From RGIG529 sp050950425 (GTDB lineage: Bacteria > Bacillota > Clostridia > Oscillospirales > Oscillospiraceae), in assembly GCA_050950425.1 (NCBI GenBank), contig JBMNHO010000002.1:186001-250000 (forward strand): DNA of 64,000 nt, in the 5' to 3' direction. The position numbers and the translations under genes are program-made. Below are positions 16,089 through 23,867 of this stretch, piece by piece. Positions within the stretch are counted from its first letter, which is position 1. Each line of letters opens with the position of its first letter. Below the pieces are notes generated by a model. It worked only from the letters and a program-made list of their open reading frames with translations, made no database searches and was not told the DNA's origin.

Positions 16089-17225
16089 TTGAAACAAATG
16101 ATCTGTATCGCAGAAACCACATGGCGAAACCACCCCGGCCGCACCCAGTCCCTCATTTCCCGCTTGCAGCAAGTCAACTCTCTGTTTTTTGAGCCGCCAG
16201 TGACATGGCTGGCCCTTTTCCTTGGGCGATCCGCCCGCAAGCGGCTGAAAGCCCATCGGGAAGCCGGCCGGCATGTGCTCCCCGGGTTAACTGTATATAG
16301 CCTGCCGCCCATTCTTCCCTTCGGTCACTCTTTCTCCTTGATTAACAAAAGAAACCAACGCAAATTGGCACGGTACATTCGAAAAAAAATGACGCAGCAT
16401 GCGTTCTCCAGCCCGATTTTATGGGTTGCCACAGAGGCAGGCGCCGGCCTTCCCTCGCTTCTCTCTTGCCGCAATGTTATATATGACTCCATCACGCCTA
16501 CTCCTGGCAATCTTTTAAGCGAGCAGGAAAAATCCTTGCTGCAGGATGCCGACCTTGTGTTTGCCCCCACGCCCGACATGGTAGAGCAACTTTCTTTTGT
16601 TCATTCCAATGTCGCGCTGCTGCCAAACGGCGTAGACTATGAGTTGTTTGCACAGCCGTCTTCGGATGAAGCTTCTGATCTGCCAATCAGTGCCTCCTTT
16701 TCCATTCCAAGGCCTATTTTGGGATGTACGGAACCCATCCGGCCGGAAACGGATCTTTTGCCCATCGCATGTGCCGCCCGCGCCCGCCCCGATTGGTCGT
16801 TTTTATTTCTTGGGCCGGGGACCTCTCGTGCCGTGCAACGTTTGCAGAAGTTCCCCAACGTCCATTTCCTTCACCCTCACTCCCAAGAAATAATGGCCAG
16901 GTATGTACGCCGGTTTGATGTTTGCCTTTCTTTGCAAACGCCCCTTTCTTCCCCGCAAGACCCTCTTGCCTTGCGGATCCTAGAATATCTTTCCACCGGG
17001 CAGCCCATCGTGGCGTGTCTTTATCCAAATGAAATTGAATATTTTCCGGACGTCGTCTATTCCTCTTATAACCCTCAGGAATTTATCTCCCTTTGCGCCC
17101 GCGCATTGGACGAACAAACAACATGGTTTGCGCAGAGACGGCGCGCTTACGGAAGCGCTGCCGATTGGAACGTTCGTGTTGCGGAAATCGTTCGCTTGAT
17201 GGAGATTAACGGCATGCTGTCGTGA
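16089..17225 (+). CDS. GT-B glycosyltransferase, probably wall or secondary polymer synthesis
   Basis: The protein is 378 residues. A TTG start at 16089 fits the GGGAGGA ribosome site; the next in-frame ATG (16098) is too far from it. It has no membrane helix. The N-half holds VIYDSITPTPGNLLSEQEKS and VFAPTPDMVEQL. The C-half has FLFLGPGTSRAVQRLQKFPN, VHFLHPHSQEIMARYVRRFDV and the donor-binding LALRILEYLSTGQPIVAC. The substrate cannot be inferred. It follows the CsaB fusion gene by 76 bases and ends at a terminator. Confidence 0.78.
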   Translation: MKQMICIAETTWRNHPGRTQSLISRLQQVNSLFFEPPVTWLALFLGRSARKRLKAHREAGRHVLPGLTVYSLPPILPFGHSFSLINKRNQRKLARYIRKKMTQHAFSSPILWVATEAGAGLPSLLSCRNVIYDSITPTPGNLLSEQEKSLLQDADLVFAPTPDMVEQLSFVHSNVALLPNGVDYELFAQPSSDEASDLPISASFSIPRPILGCTEPIRPETDLLPIACAARARPDWSFLFLGPGTSRAVQRLQKFPNVHFLHPHSQEIMARYVRRFDVCLSLQTPLSSPQDPLALRILEYLSTGQPIVACLYPNEIEYFPDVVYSSYNPQEFISLCARALDEQTTWFAQRRRAYGSAADWNVRVAEIVRLMEINGMLS

Positions 17226-17265
17226 AAATCAGCTGGCCAGCAAATGCTGACCAGCTGATTTTTGA
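17225..17265. terminator. Terminator between glycosyltransferase and histidine operon
   Basis: AAAATCAGCTGG (17225-17236) pairs with CCAGCTGATTTT (17251-17262), followed by T on the plus strand and by TTTT on the minus strand. It separates the convergent glycosyltransferase and his transcripts. Confidence 0.85.
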
Positions 17266-17319
17266 TTCTATATGTTTCTATATATTATGCTTTATTGTTT
17301 GCGACAGAGAAAATTGCGA

Positions 17320-17652
17320 TCATGTGTTTTTATCCGTATCCCGCATTGTCTTTAGGTTTCCAATTTTTTGGCCTCTTTTCTCCAGCTCGGCCAGCACATC
17401 GTCCAACGCGATCCCTTGCTGTGCCATCATCACCATAAGATGATACAACAGGTCTGAAACCTCCATTACCGTCTCCCCATTGTCACCGTTTTTGGCGGCG
17501 ATAATGGTCTCCGCACACTCTTCCCCGACTTTTTTTAAAATTTTGTCCAAACCCTTGTCAAACAGGTAGCAAGTATAAGACCCCTCCTGTTTTTGTGCCT
17601 TGCGGTTCAAAATAACGTTATATAGCAGCTCTAACGGGTGTGTCACACGCAT
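17320..17652 (-). CDS. hisE: Phosphoribosyl-ATP pyrophosphatase
   Basis: The protein is 110 residues, the normal size for stand-alone HisE. An all-alpha MazG-like fold is shown by GSYTCYLFDKGLDKILKKVG and EECAETIIAAKNGD (EExxE metal site), plus EVSDLLYHLMVMMAQQG (ExxD). It hydrolyses phosphoribosyl-ATP to phosphoribosyl-AMP, step 2 of histidine synthesis. It overlaps hisI by 10 bases and is the last gene of the operon. Confidence 0.96.
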   Translation of the reverse strand: MRVTHPLELLYNVILNRKAQKQEGSYTCYLFDKGLDKILKKVGEECAETIIAAKNGDNGETVMEVSDLLYHLMVMMAQQGIALDDVLAELEKRGQKIGNLKTMRDTDKNT

Positions 17653-17972
17653 CCCTCCCCTGCAATTTCATTAAAAAAGCATGATCTGCGCCCCGTGTGA
17701 CAAGTGGGGCCATCCGGTTTGCAAAGATATAGTAACGTGTCTGTGTCACAATCGGCCATTATTTTTCTCACATGTAAAAAATGGCCGGAGCTCTCTCCTT
17801 TGTTCCACAAACAGTTGCGGCTTCGGCTCCAAAACCAGGCTCTCCTGGTTTCTAAAGTCAAGTCCAACGCTTCTCGATTGGTAAAGCCTAGCATTAAAAC
17901 TTCTAGGGTTTCATGGTCTTGGATAATCACCGGGATCAGCTCCGACTTTTGAAACAACAGTTCTAACTCCAA
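17643..17972 (-). CDS. hisI: Phosphoribosyl-AMP cyclohydrolase
   Basis: The protein is 109 residues with a TTG start at 17972 (AAGGGGG site); there is no in-frame ATG near by. Diagnostic motifs are WFWSRSRNCLWNKGESSGH, the Mg site DCDTDTLL and the zinc cysteines in CHTGRRSCF. It opens the adenine ring of phosphoribosyl-AMP. HisI and HisE are separate proteins here, whereas many bacteria fuse them. Confidence 0.96.
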   Translation of the reverse strand: MELELLFQKSELIPVIIQDHETLEVLMLGFTNREALDLTLETRRAWFWSRSRNCLWNKGESSGHFLHVRKIMADCDTDTLLYLCKPDGPTCHTGRRSCFFNEIAGEGCV

Positions 17973-17984
17973 CGTTTTTCCCCC

Positions 17985-18749
17985 TTATCTGAATCGTCTC
18001 ACAGGGATTTTCTTCTCGCTTAAAAAATCCTTCACTTCTCCCACTCTCAGCTCTCCAAAATGGAACAGGGAAGCCGCAAGCGCCGCATCCGCGCCGGCCT
18101 GCTCAAACACATCCGCAAAATGTTGCAAATGGCCACAGCCGCCGGAAGCGATCACAGGGATGTTTACCGCCTGCGTGACGGCTTTTGTCATTTCCAGGTC
18201 AAACCCCGTCTTGGTTCCGTCGGCATCCATAGATGTCAGTAAAATCTCACCCGCGCCAAGGCGCTCCCCTTCTTTTGCCCACTCCACGGCATCCAGCCCT
18301 GTGGGGGTTCGCCCTCCGGTAGTCACCACTTCGTAGCTGCCGTCTGCCCGTTTCCTGGCGTCAATGGCCAACACAACACATTGGCTCCCGAACCGCTCCG
18401 CCGCTCTTGCGATCAAAGTTTTATCCTTTACAGCGGCAGAATTGACGGAAATCTTATCTGCCCCGGCTCTCAGCAGCTCTTGAAAATCATCTAACGTGCG
18501 AATGCCGCCGCCCACTGTCAGCGGGACAAACACCTGCTGTGCCGTCCGCCGCACCACATCTGCCACGGTGTCCCTGTTCTCGTAGGTCGCCGTAATATCC
18601 AAAAAAACGATCTCGTCTGCCCCTTCATTGCTGTAATATGTGGCCAGTTCCACCGGGTCACCTGCATCCTTGATATTGACAAAATTGACTCCCTTGACCA
18701 CACGGCCGTTTTTTACATCCAAACAGGGAATGATTCGCTTTGCGTGCAT
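17985..18749 (-). CDS. hisF: Imidazole glycerol phosphate synthase, cyclase subunit
   Basis: The protein is 254 residues from ATG 18749 (AAAGGAGGAATTGGG site); the frame continues upstream into hisA but without a ribosome site. It is a (beta/alpha)8 barrel with catalytic Asp in RIIPCLDVKNGRVVKG and VVLAIDARKR, and phosphate loops VGGGIRTLDDF and ASGGCGHLQHF. It uses ammonia from HisH to make imidazole glycerol phosphate and AICAR. Confidence 0.97.
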   Translation of the reverse strand: MHAKRIIPCLDVKNGRVVKGVNFVNIKDAGDPVELATYYSNEGADEIVFLDITATYENRDTVADVVRRTAQQVFVPLTVGGGIRTLDDFQELLRAGADKISVNSAAVKDKTLIARAAERFGSQCVVLAIDARKRADGSYEVVTTGGRTPTGLDAVEWAKEGERLGAGEILLTSMDADGTKTGFDLEMTKAVTQAVNIPVIASGGCGHLQHFADVFEQAGADAALAASLFHFGELRVGEVKDFLSEKKIPVRRFR

Positions 18750-18775
18750 CCCAATTCCTCCTTTTGATAGATGGT

Positions 18776-19495
18776 TTATGGCCTGGCGCAAACGGCGACC
18801 GCCTCTGCCAAGTCAATGGTCCCGGCATAATATGATTTTCCGATGATGGCGCCGCCCATGCCATCTGCCTTTAATCGTTTTACATCGTCTATAGATGTCA
18901 CGCCGCCGCTGGCCACAATATCACAGGAAACCGCCTGTTTTAATGTGAGAAGGGATTGAAACGACGGACCGTTTTGCATTCCGTCGTTTGCGATGTCTGT
19001 AAAGATGATAACCTTTACGCCGAGGGCCTCCATGGATTTTGCAAACTTCAAATAGTCGATCCCCGGATTTTCCGTCCAGCCGGCAGTGCGAATCTGTCCG
19101 TCTTTGGCATCAATGCCAACCGCAATCCGGTCTCCGTATTTTCCCACCGCCGCTTTGACGAAAGAAGGATCCGACACAGCTGCAGAGCCGATGATCATGC
19201 GCCAAACGCCCATTTGGTCCGCTGCGTCCAAATCTGCCATGTTTCTCATGCCGCCCCCCAGTTCTACCTTCAGTCCGGTGGCTGCTATCACCTCCCGCAC
19301 AATGGAACCATTTTTGCGAACACCGTCTTTCGCGCCATCCAGATCCACCATGTGAATGTGGGCGGCTCCGGCCGCCTGAAACGCTTTGGCAACGGCAACG
19401 GGGTCTTCCGCCACTTGGTGTGTCGTGGAAAACTCTCCCTGGTAAAGACGAACGCATACACCGTCTTTCAAGTCAATCGCCGGCAAAATAATCAT
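18776..19495 (-). CDS. hisA: Phosphoribosylformimino-AICAR ribotide isomerase
   Basis: The 239-residue barrel has the catalytic Asp in ILPAIDLKDGVCVRLYQG and the second Asp in IIFTDIANDGMQNG. Phosphate sites are ELGGGMRN and ASGGVTSIDD. It carries out the Amadori rearrangement before HisF. The ATG overlaps the hisH stop (ATGA), which implies translational coupling. Confidence 0.97.
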   Translation of the reverse strand: MIILPAIDLKDGVCVRLYQGEFSTTHQVAEDPVAVAKAFQAAGAAHIHMVDLDGAKDGVRKNGSIVREVIAATGLKVELGGGMRNMADLDAADQMGVWRMIIGSAAVSDPSFVKAAVGKYGDRIAVGIDAKDGQIRTAGWTENPGIDYLKFAKSMEALGVKVIIFTDIANDGMQNGPSFQSLLTLKQAVSCDIVASGGVTSIDDVKRLKADGMGGAIIGKSYYAGTIDLAEAVAVCARP

Positions 19496-20103
19496 TTGAT
19501 CAACTCCCCAAAATTTTTCAAAATGGCAAGGCCTGTCTCGCCACTTTTTTCCGGATGAAACTGGCAGCCAAATACCATCCCTCGGCCAACAGCTGCCACC
19601 AAGGTGGTTCCATAATATGTCTCCGCTATCACGTCTGACGAAGAAGCCGCCTGCCCCGCAAAAGTATGAACAAAATATACATAACTCTCCTTCGATAGAT
19701 GTTGAAACAAAGGGGACTTATTGGGAAATGTAATATTGTTCCACCCAATATGCGGAAGCTTGCGTGTTGTTTCTATCCGCTTCACCCACCCCGGAATCAA
19801 TCCCAATCCTCTGCAGGGTCTTATTTCATCGCTTCCGTCAAACAACATCTGCATGCCGAGACAAATGCCCAAAATGGGTTTTTTCTCCGCTTGCGCCCGC
19901 AAAACCTTTGGCAAGCCACGTCTTTCCAGCTGTGCGTACGCATCGGGAAACGCACCCACTCCAGGCAATATAATGGCGCCCGCTTGTTCCAGCTGCTCTT
20001 GCCTCGCCGTAATTTGCGTTTGAAATCCCAAATATGCCATCGCATTGGCCACGCTTTGTAAATTCCCAACGCCATAATCCACGATTGCAATGGGTTTTCC
20101 CAT
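19492..20103 (-). CDS. hisH: Imidazole glycerol phosphate synthase, glutaminase subunit
   Basis: The 203-residue class I glutamine amidotransferase has the oxyanion strand LPGVGAFPDA, the nucleophile Cys in GICLGMQMLF and the His/Glu pair in GCQFHPEKSG. It supplies ammonia to HisF. It overlaps hisB by one base (TAATG). Confidence 0.97.
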   Translation of the reverse strand: MGKPIAIVDYGVGNLQSVANAMAYLGFQTQITARQEQLEQAGAIILPGVGAFPDAYAQLERRGLPKVLRAQAEKKPILGICLGMQMLFDGSDEIRPCRGLGLIPGWVKRIETTRKLPHIGWNNITFPNKSPLFQHLSKESYVYFVHTFAGQAASSSDVIAETYYGTTLVAAVGRGMVFGCQFHPEKSGETGLAILKNFGELIK

Positions 20104-20681
20104 TATAATACCCCTTTCGTGGAGCGGATTATGTCGTCCTCCCGACGCAAGGCGTCCTTCAGAGCAAGACCCAAAGATTTAAACAGGCCTTCTGTCATAT
20201 GATGTGCGTTCACGCCGTAAAACGCCTTTTGATGCAGCGTCACCCCGGCATGGGTCGAAAAAGCACGCATAAATTCCGTTGTCAGGCAGGCGTCATATTC
20301 TCCGATGCGTGCTTGCGGCATGGGCGCGTCAAACACAAGAAATGGCCTGCCGGAAACATCCAGGGCTGTAAAACAAAGGGCTTCGTCCATGGGCACATAT
20401 GCACTGGCAAATCGCCGAATGCCCTTTTTGTCTCCCATGGCTTTTGAAAGGGCCTGTCCCAGCACAATTCCTGTATCTTCCACTGTGTGGTGGCCATCTA
20501 CGTGCAAATCACCTTTTACCGTTAAAGTCAGCCCGATCCCGGCATAAAAAGACAAGGCTGTCAGCATATGGTCAAAAAATCCAATGCCGGTTTTGACGTC
20601 AACCATGCCCCCGTCCAGATCCAAGGACAATTCAATTTCTGTTTCTTTGGTTACCCGTTCAATCACTGCTCTCCGTTCCAT
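20103..20681 (-). CDS. hisB: Imidazoleglycerol-phosphate dehydratase
   Basis: The protein is 192 residues, a single-function IGPD without the N-terminal phosphatase domain of enteric HisB. Metal-binding motifs are GFFDHMLTAL, DGHHTVEDTGIVLG and the second repeat VNAHHMTEG. Histidinol-phosphate phosphatase and HisC are not in this operon and must lie elsewhere. Confidence 0.97.
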   Translation of the reverse strand: MERRAVIERVTKETEIELSLDLDGGMVDVKTGIGFFDHMLTALSFYAGIGLTLTVKGDLHVDGHHTVEDTGIVLGQALSKAMGDKKGIRRFASAYVPMDEALCFTALDVSGRPFLVFDAPMPQARIGEYDACLTTEFMRAFSTHAGVTLHQKAFYGVNAHHMTEGLFKSLGLALKDALRREDDIIRSTKGVL

Positions 20682-20693
20682 TTTGTTTCCTTT

Positions 20694-21968
20694 CTATTCA
20701 AAGCGTACTGCAATGGAATTGGCATGGGCAGAAAGCCCTTCTGCCTGGGCCAGGGTCAAAATAGACTCCTTCACTTTGGACAGCGCGTCTCTGTCATATG
20801 AAATCAGGCTGGTTCGTTTTAAAAAGCTCTCCACCGACAGAGGCGAAAAAAACCGCGCGGTGCCCGACGTCGGGAGTACATGGTCCGGCCCCGCCATATA
20901 GTCACCCAGCGGCTCCGGGCTGTATGCACCCAAAAAGATGGCGCCTGCGTGCTTCAGCTTTGGAAGCAGCGCATCCGGCGTCTTTGTCAAAACCTCTAAA
21001 TGCTCCGGTGCGATTTCGTTTGCCAAATCGACCGCCTTTTCCAAAGAAGGGCAAACAATTATGACGCCAAAATCGCGCAATGATTGTTCCATTATCTCTG
21101 TTCGATCCAGATAGCCCATTTGTCGCGCGATCTCCATGTTGACCTTTTGAGCAAGAGGCACGCTGTCTGTCAGCAAAATGGCGCTTGCCATCGTGTCGTG
21201 TTCTGCCTGGCTGAGCAAATCCGCCGCTACATATTTGGGGTCGGCTGTTTCATCTGCGATCACCAAAATCTCTGACGGCCCCGCCACCATATCGATATCC
21301 AAACGGCCATATGCCATCCGCTTGGCCGTCGCCACATAAGCGTTTCCCGGCCCCACCAACTTATCCACTTTCGGCAAAATGCCCGTGCCGTAAGTCAGCC
21401 CGGCTATGGCCTGCACACCGCCCACGGCAAACACTCGGTCCACCCCGGCGATCTTTGCTGCCGTCAATACCGCATCGCTGAGATGCGTCGTGGGCGGAGT
21501 GACCATGATGATTTCCTCCACACCGGCCACCTTGGCCGGTATGGCGTTCATCAAAACAGAAGAAGGATATGCCGCTTTTCCGCCCGGCACATAAATTCCC
21601 ACACGGGATAGCCCCCGCACCAAGCACCCAACGGTGCCCCCGTCCGGAGAAGTCCATATCTGTGTTTTCTGAAGCAGCTTTTCTTGGTAGTCCCGAATGT
21701 TGCGGGCGGCCCGGGACAGCGCATCATATAACTCCTTTGGGCAGCGGGAAACAGCGGCGTCCCATTCCGCTTTTGTCACTTCCCGGGGCGCTGCGCCGTC
21801 CAGCTGCAAAGAATACGCTTCCACTGCCGCAAACCCCTCTCGCCGCACCCGTTCCATCATTTCTAAAACCGTTGCTTGAATCTGAGCCCCGGCCTCTGCC
21901 GCCCGGTTTCGAATAGCCGCCAGAACGTCCTGCTCTGCCACGCCATCTGCTGTTACAATTTGAAGCAT
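20694..21968 (-). CDS. hisD: Histidinol dehydrogenase
   Basis: The protein is 424 residues with GGGAGAG before ATG 21968. It shows GLSRVGIYVPGGKAAYPSSV, the VDKLVGPGNAYVATAKR signature, DMVAGPSEILVIAD, the zinc and catalytic EHD in LSQAEHDTMAS, and a late GPDHVLPTSGTARF. It oxidises histidinol to histidine in two NAD-linked steps. Confidence 0.97.
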   Translation of the reverse strand: MLQIVTADGVAEQDVLAAIRNRAAEAGAQIQATVLEMMERVRREGFAAVEAYSLQLDGAAPREVTKAEWDAAVSRCPKELYDALSRAARNIRDYQEKLLQKTQIWTSPDGGTVGCLVRGLSRVGIYVPGGKAAYPSSVLMNAIPAKVAGVEEIIMVTPPTTHLSDAVLTAAKIAGVDRVFAVGGVQAIAGLTYGTGILPKVDKLVGPGNAYVATAKRMAYGRLDIDMVAGPSEILVIADETADPKYVAADLLSQAEHDTMASAILLTDSVPLAQKVNMEIARQMGYLDRTEIMEQSLRDFGVIIVCPSLEKAVDLANEIAPEHLEVLTKTPDALLPKLKHAGAIFLGAYSPEPLGDYMAGPDHVLPTSGTARFFSPLSVESFLKRTSLISYDRDALSKVKESILTLAQAEGLSAHANSIAVRFE

Positions 21969-21982
21969 TTTTTCTCTCCCTG

Positions 21983-22627
21983 TTATTTCAGCTCATCCCC
22001 GCGGATGCCGGCTTCACACCGCTCCACAAAGTCCAATATTTCGGTGCGATATAACTTCATGGCCGCTGTGTTGACGATGAGTCTGGCGCTGATTTGCGCC
22101 ACATCCTCAATGGGAGTCAGTCCGTTGGCCCGCAAGGTGTCCCCTGTTTCCACCAAGTCCACAATGGCATCTGCAAGCCCCAAAATCGGCGCCAACTCCA
22201 CAGAGCCTTCAATGCGGATCACGGAAACGTCCATCCCCTTTTTCTCAAAAAAGGCCCGTGTCACATTGGGATATTTAGACGCGATCCGCCGGCTTTTATA
22301 AGTGCCGTAAAAATCGCTTCCTTCACGCACTGCCAGCGCGAAGCGGCATTTTCCAATGCCCAGATCCAACACCTCATAAAAAGAGCGGCCCAGCTCCATA
22401 ATGCTGTCTTTCCCTACAATCCCCATATGACACACCCCGTGTTCTACATAAGTAACCACATCCGGCCCTTTGGCCAGCACAATATCAATGGGATAATTGG
22501 GCAGGCTGTGAATCAGCCTGCGTCCCGGGTTATGCAGCGGTTCACAGTCCAACCCCATGGTTTCAAACAAGGCCATGGTCTGTTTTTGCAGCCGCCCTTT
22601 GGTCAGTGCGATTCGCAGCCGATTCAT
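21983..22627 (-). CDS. hisG: ATP phosphoribosyltransferase, short form
   Basis: The 214-residue short form lacks the C-terminal ACT-like domain. Motifs are IALTKGRLQKQ, DIVLAKGPDVVTYVEHG and DAIVDLVETGDTLRANG. Short HisG works only with HisZ, whose gene lies immediately upstream and overlaps by ATGA. It catalyses the first committed step and is the point of histidine feedback. Confidence 0.97.
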   Translation of the reverse strand: MNRLRIALTKGRLQKQTMALFETMGLDCEPLHNPGRRLIHSLPNYPIDIVLAKGPDVVTYVEHGVCHMGIVGKDSIMELGRSFYEVLDLGIGKCRFALAVREGSDFYGTYKSRRIASKYPNVTRAFFEKKGMDVSVIRIEGSVELAPILGLADAIVDLVETGDTLRANGLTPIEDVAQISARLIVNTAAMKLYRTEILDFVERCEAGIRGDELK

Positions 22628-23799
22628 AATGTCATCACCCGCGCTTTCCCCGTTTCCAAAATAATAATCTGCGTAATCCCCTTTCTTTTTGCCAAAGAAA
22701 TGGTTTCTTCCAAGGTCTCATAGGGCGACAGCTCACACGTGCCCGGTACGCTGCTTTCCACGCAAGAGAGCGCTTCCCGCAGACGATCCGTTTCATAGTG
22801 AATCAGCTGTTTTACCTTTGGCAATTCAACGGGCGGAAGGGTCTGCGCCACCCCGTCTACATCAATGGCAAACCCGGTGGCAGGCGCGTTTCGGCCAAAA
22901 TCACGCAGCAGCGTATCATATCGGCCGCCAGAGAGCACTGCGCTTCCCGCGCCCTCCGCGTACCCTCGAAAAACAACGCCGGTGTAGTAGTCCAGCTGGT
23001 GCGCAAGGCCCAGATCAAATTGAACGCGTCCGCCGCAGCCCGCCTGCTCCAGCTTCCAATAAAGCGACTGCAAGTAAGCGATTGCCTCTGTCCCGGCTTC
23101 GCCGGACAGCTCTTTCGCTTCTTCCAGCACCTCCGGACCGCCAAACAAATAGGCCAGCCTTCGTAGCGCAGCGTAACCCGGTGCGTTTTGATAGGGCAAA
23201 AGTAAATCGTCCAGCGCAGCAAAATTCTTCTGCTCCAAATAGCTTCTCATCTGCTCTACCGTTTCTCGGGGCGCGCCCAAATCACGAGTCAGCGCGGGAA
23301 ACAGCCCTGCATGGCCCACTTCAATGTGGAACACAGAAAGGCCGCAGGCCGCCAAAGCATCCACCGCCAAGGCCAGCACCTCCGCGTCTGCCTTTTGACC
23401 GGATGCGCCAATCAGCTCCACGCCGCACTGGGCCACCTCATGACTTGCGCCCAAATGGGCCATACCGGACCGGAAAATCGTCTGATTATAATAGAGCCTC
23501 TGGGGCAGAGGCTCATTTTGCAGCTTCGTGGCTGCCACCCTCGCGATGGGCGCTGTACAATCCGGCCGCATCACCAAGATTTTGCCGCTTCGATCCGTTA
23601 GCTTGATCATGCTCTCCTGAGGCAGCGGATTGCCGGATTGAATGAATAAATCATAATATTCCACTTCCGGTGTAATGATTTCATAATACCCTCTGCGTTT
23701 GAACAGCCCCGTCAGCGCAGACTGAACCCGTCGCCGCTCCCGGCACTCGCCAAACAGCCGGTCTTTCGTTCCCTCCGGGGTGTTGACTGTATATTGCAA
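22624..23799 (-). CDS. hisZ: ATP phosphoribosyltransferase regulatory subunit (HisRS-like)
   Basis: The protein is 391 residues and starts with TTG 23799 after GGAGAGG. It is a class II aminoacyl-tRNA synthetase fold without the anticodon domain: GYYEIITPEVEYYDLF (motif 1), VMRPDCTAPIARVAA (motif 2), and FDLGLAHQLDYYTGVVFRGY and LSGGRYDTLLRDFG. It gives histidine feedback control to short HisG. It is the first gene of the nine-gene his operon, with a promoter directly upstream. Confidence 0.95.
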   Translation of the reverse strand: MQYTVNTPEGTKDRLFGECRERRRVQSALTGLFKRRGYYEIITPEVEYYDLFIQSGNPLPQESMIKLTDRSGKILVMRPDCTAPIARVAATKLQNEPLPQRLYYNQTIFRSGMAHLGASHEVAQCGVELIGASGQKADAEVLALAVDALAACGLSVFHIEVGHAGLFPALTRDLGAPRETVEQMRSYLEQKNFAALDDLLLPYQNAPGYAALRRLAYLFGGPEVLEEAKELSGEAGTEAIAYLQSLYWKLEQAGCGGRVQFDLGLAHQLDYYTGVVFRGYAEGAGSAVLSGGRYDTLLRDFGRNAPATGFAIDVDGVAQTLPPVELPKVKQLIHYETDRLREALSCVESSVPGTCELSPYETLEETISLAKRKGITQIIILETGKARVMTL

Positions 23800-23833
23800 G
23801 GCGTCCTCTCCTTCACCGCTTTATCGTGCTAAC

Positions 23834-23862
23834 ACATTAACATACTACAACTTATAAGTCAA
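23834..23862 (-). promoter_or_regulatory. Promoter of the histidine operon
   Basis: On the minus strand TTGACT (23862-23857) and TAATGT (23839-23834) are 17 bases apart, about 35 bases before hisZ. The -35 box almost touches the polC stop. There is no room for a T-box or long attenuator, so control by tRNA-His charging is not seen here. Confidence 0.6.
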
Positions 23863-23867
23863 GTTTT

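Noticed and set aside
23800..23867. T-box or attenuator upstream of hisZ
   Set aside because: Only 68 bases separate polC from hisZ, and a standard promoter fills them. There is no room for a specifier stem or terminator.
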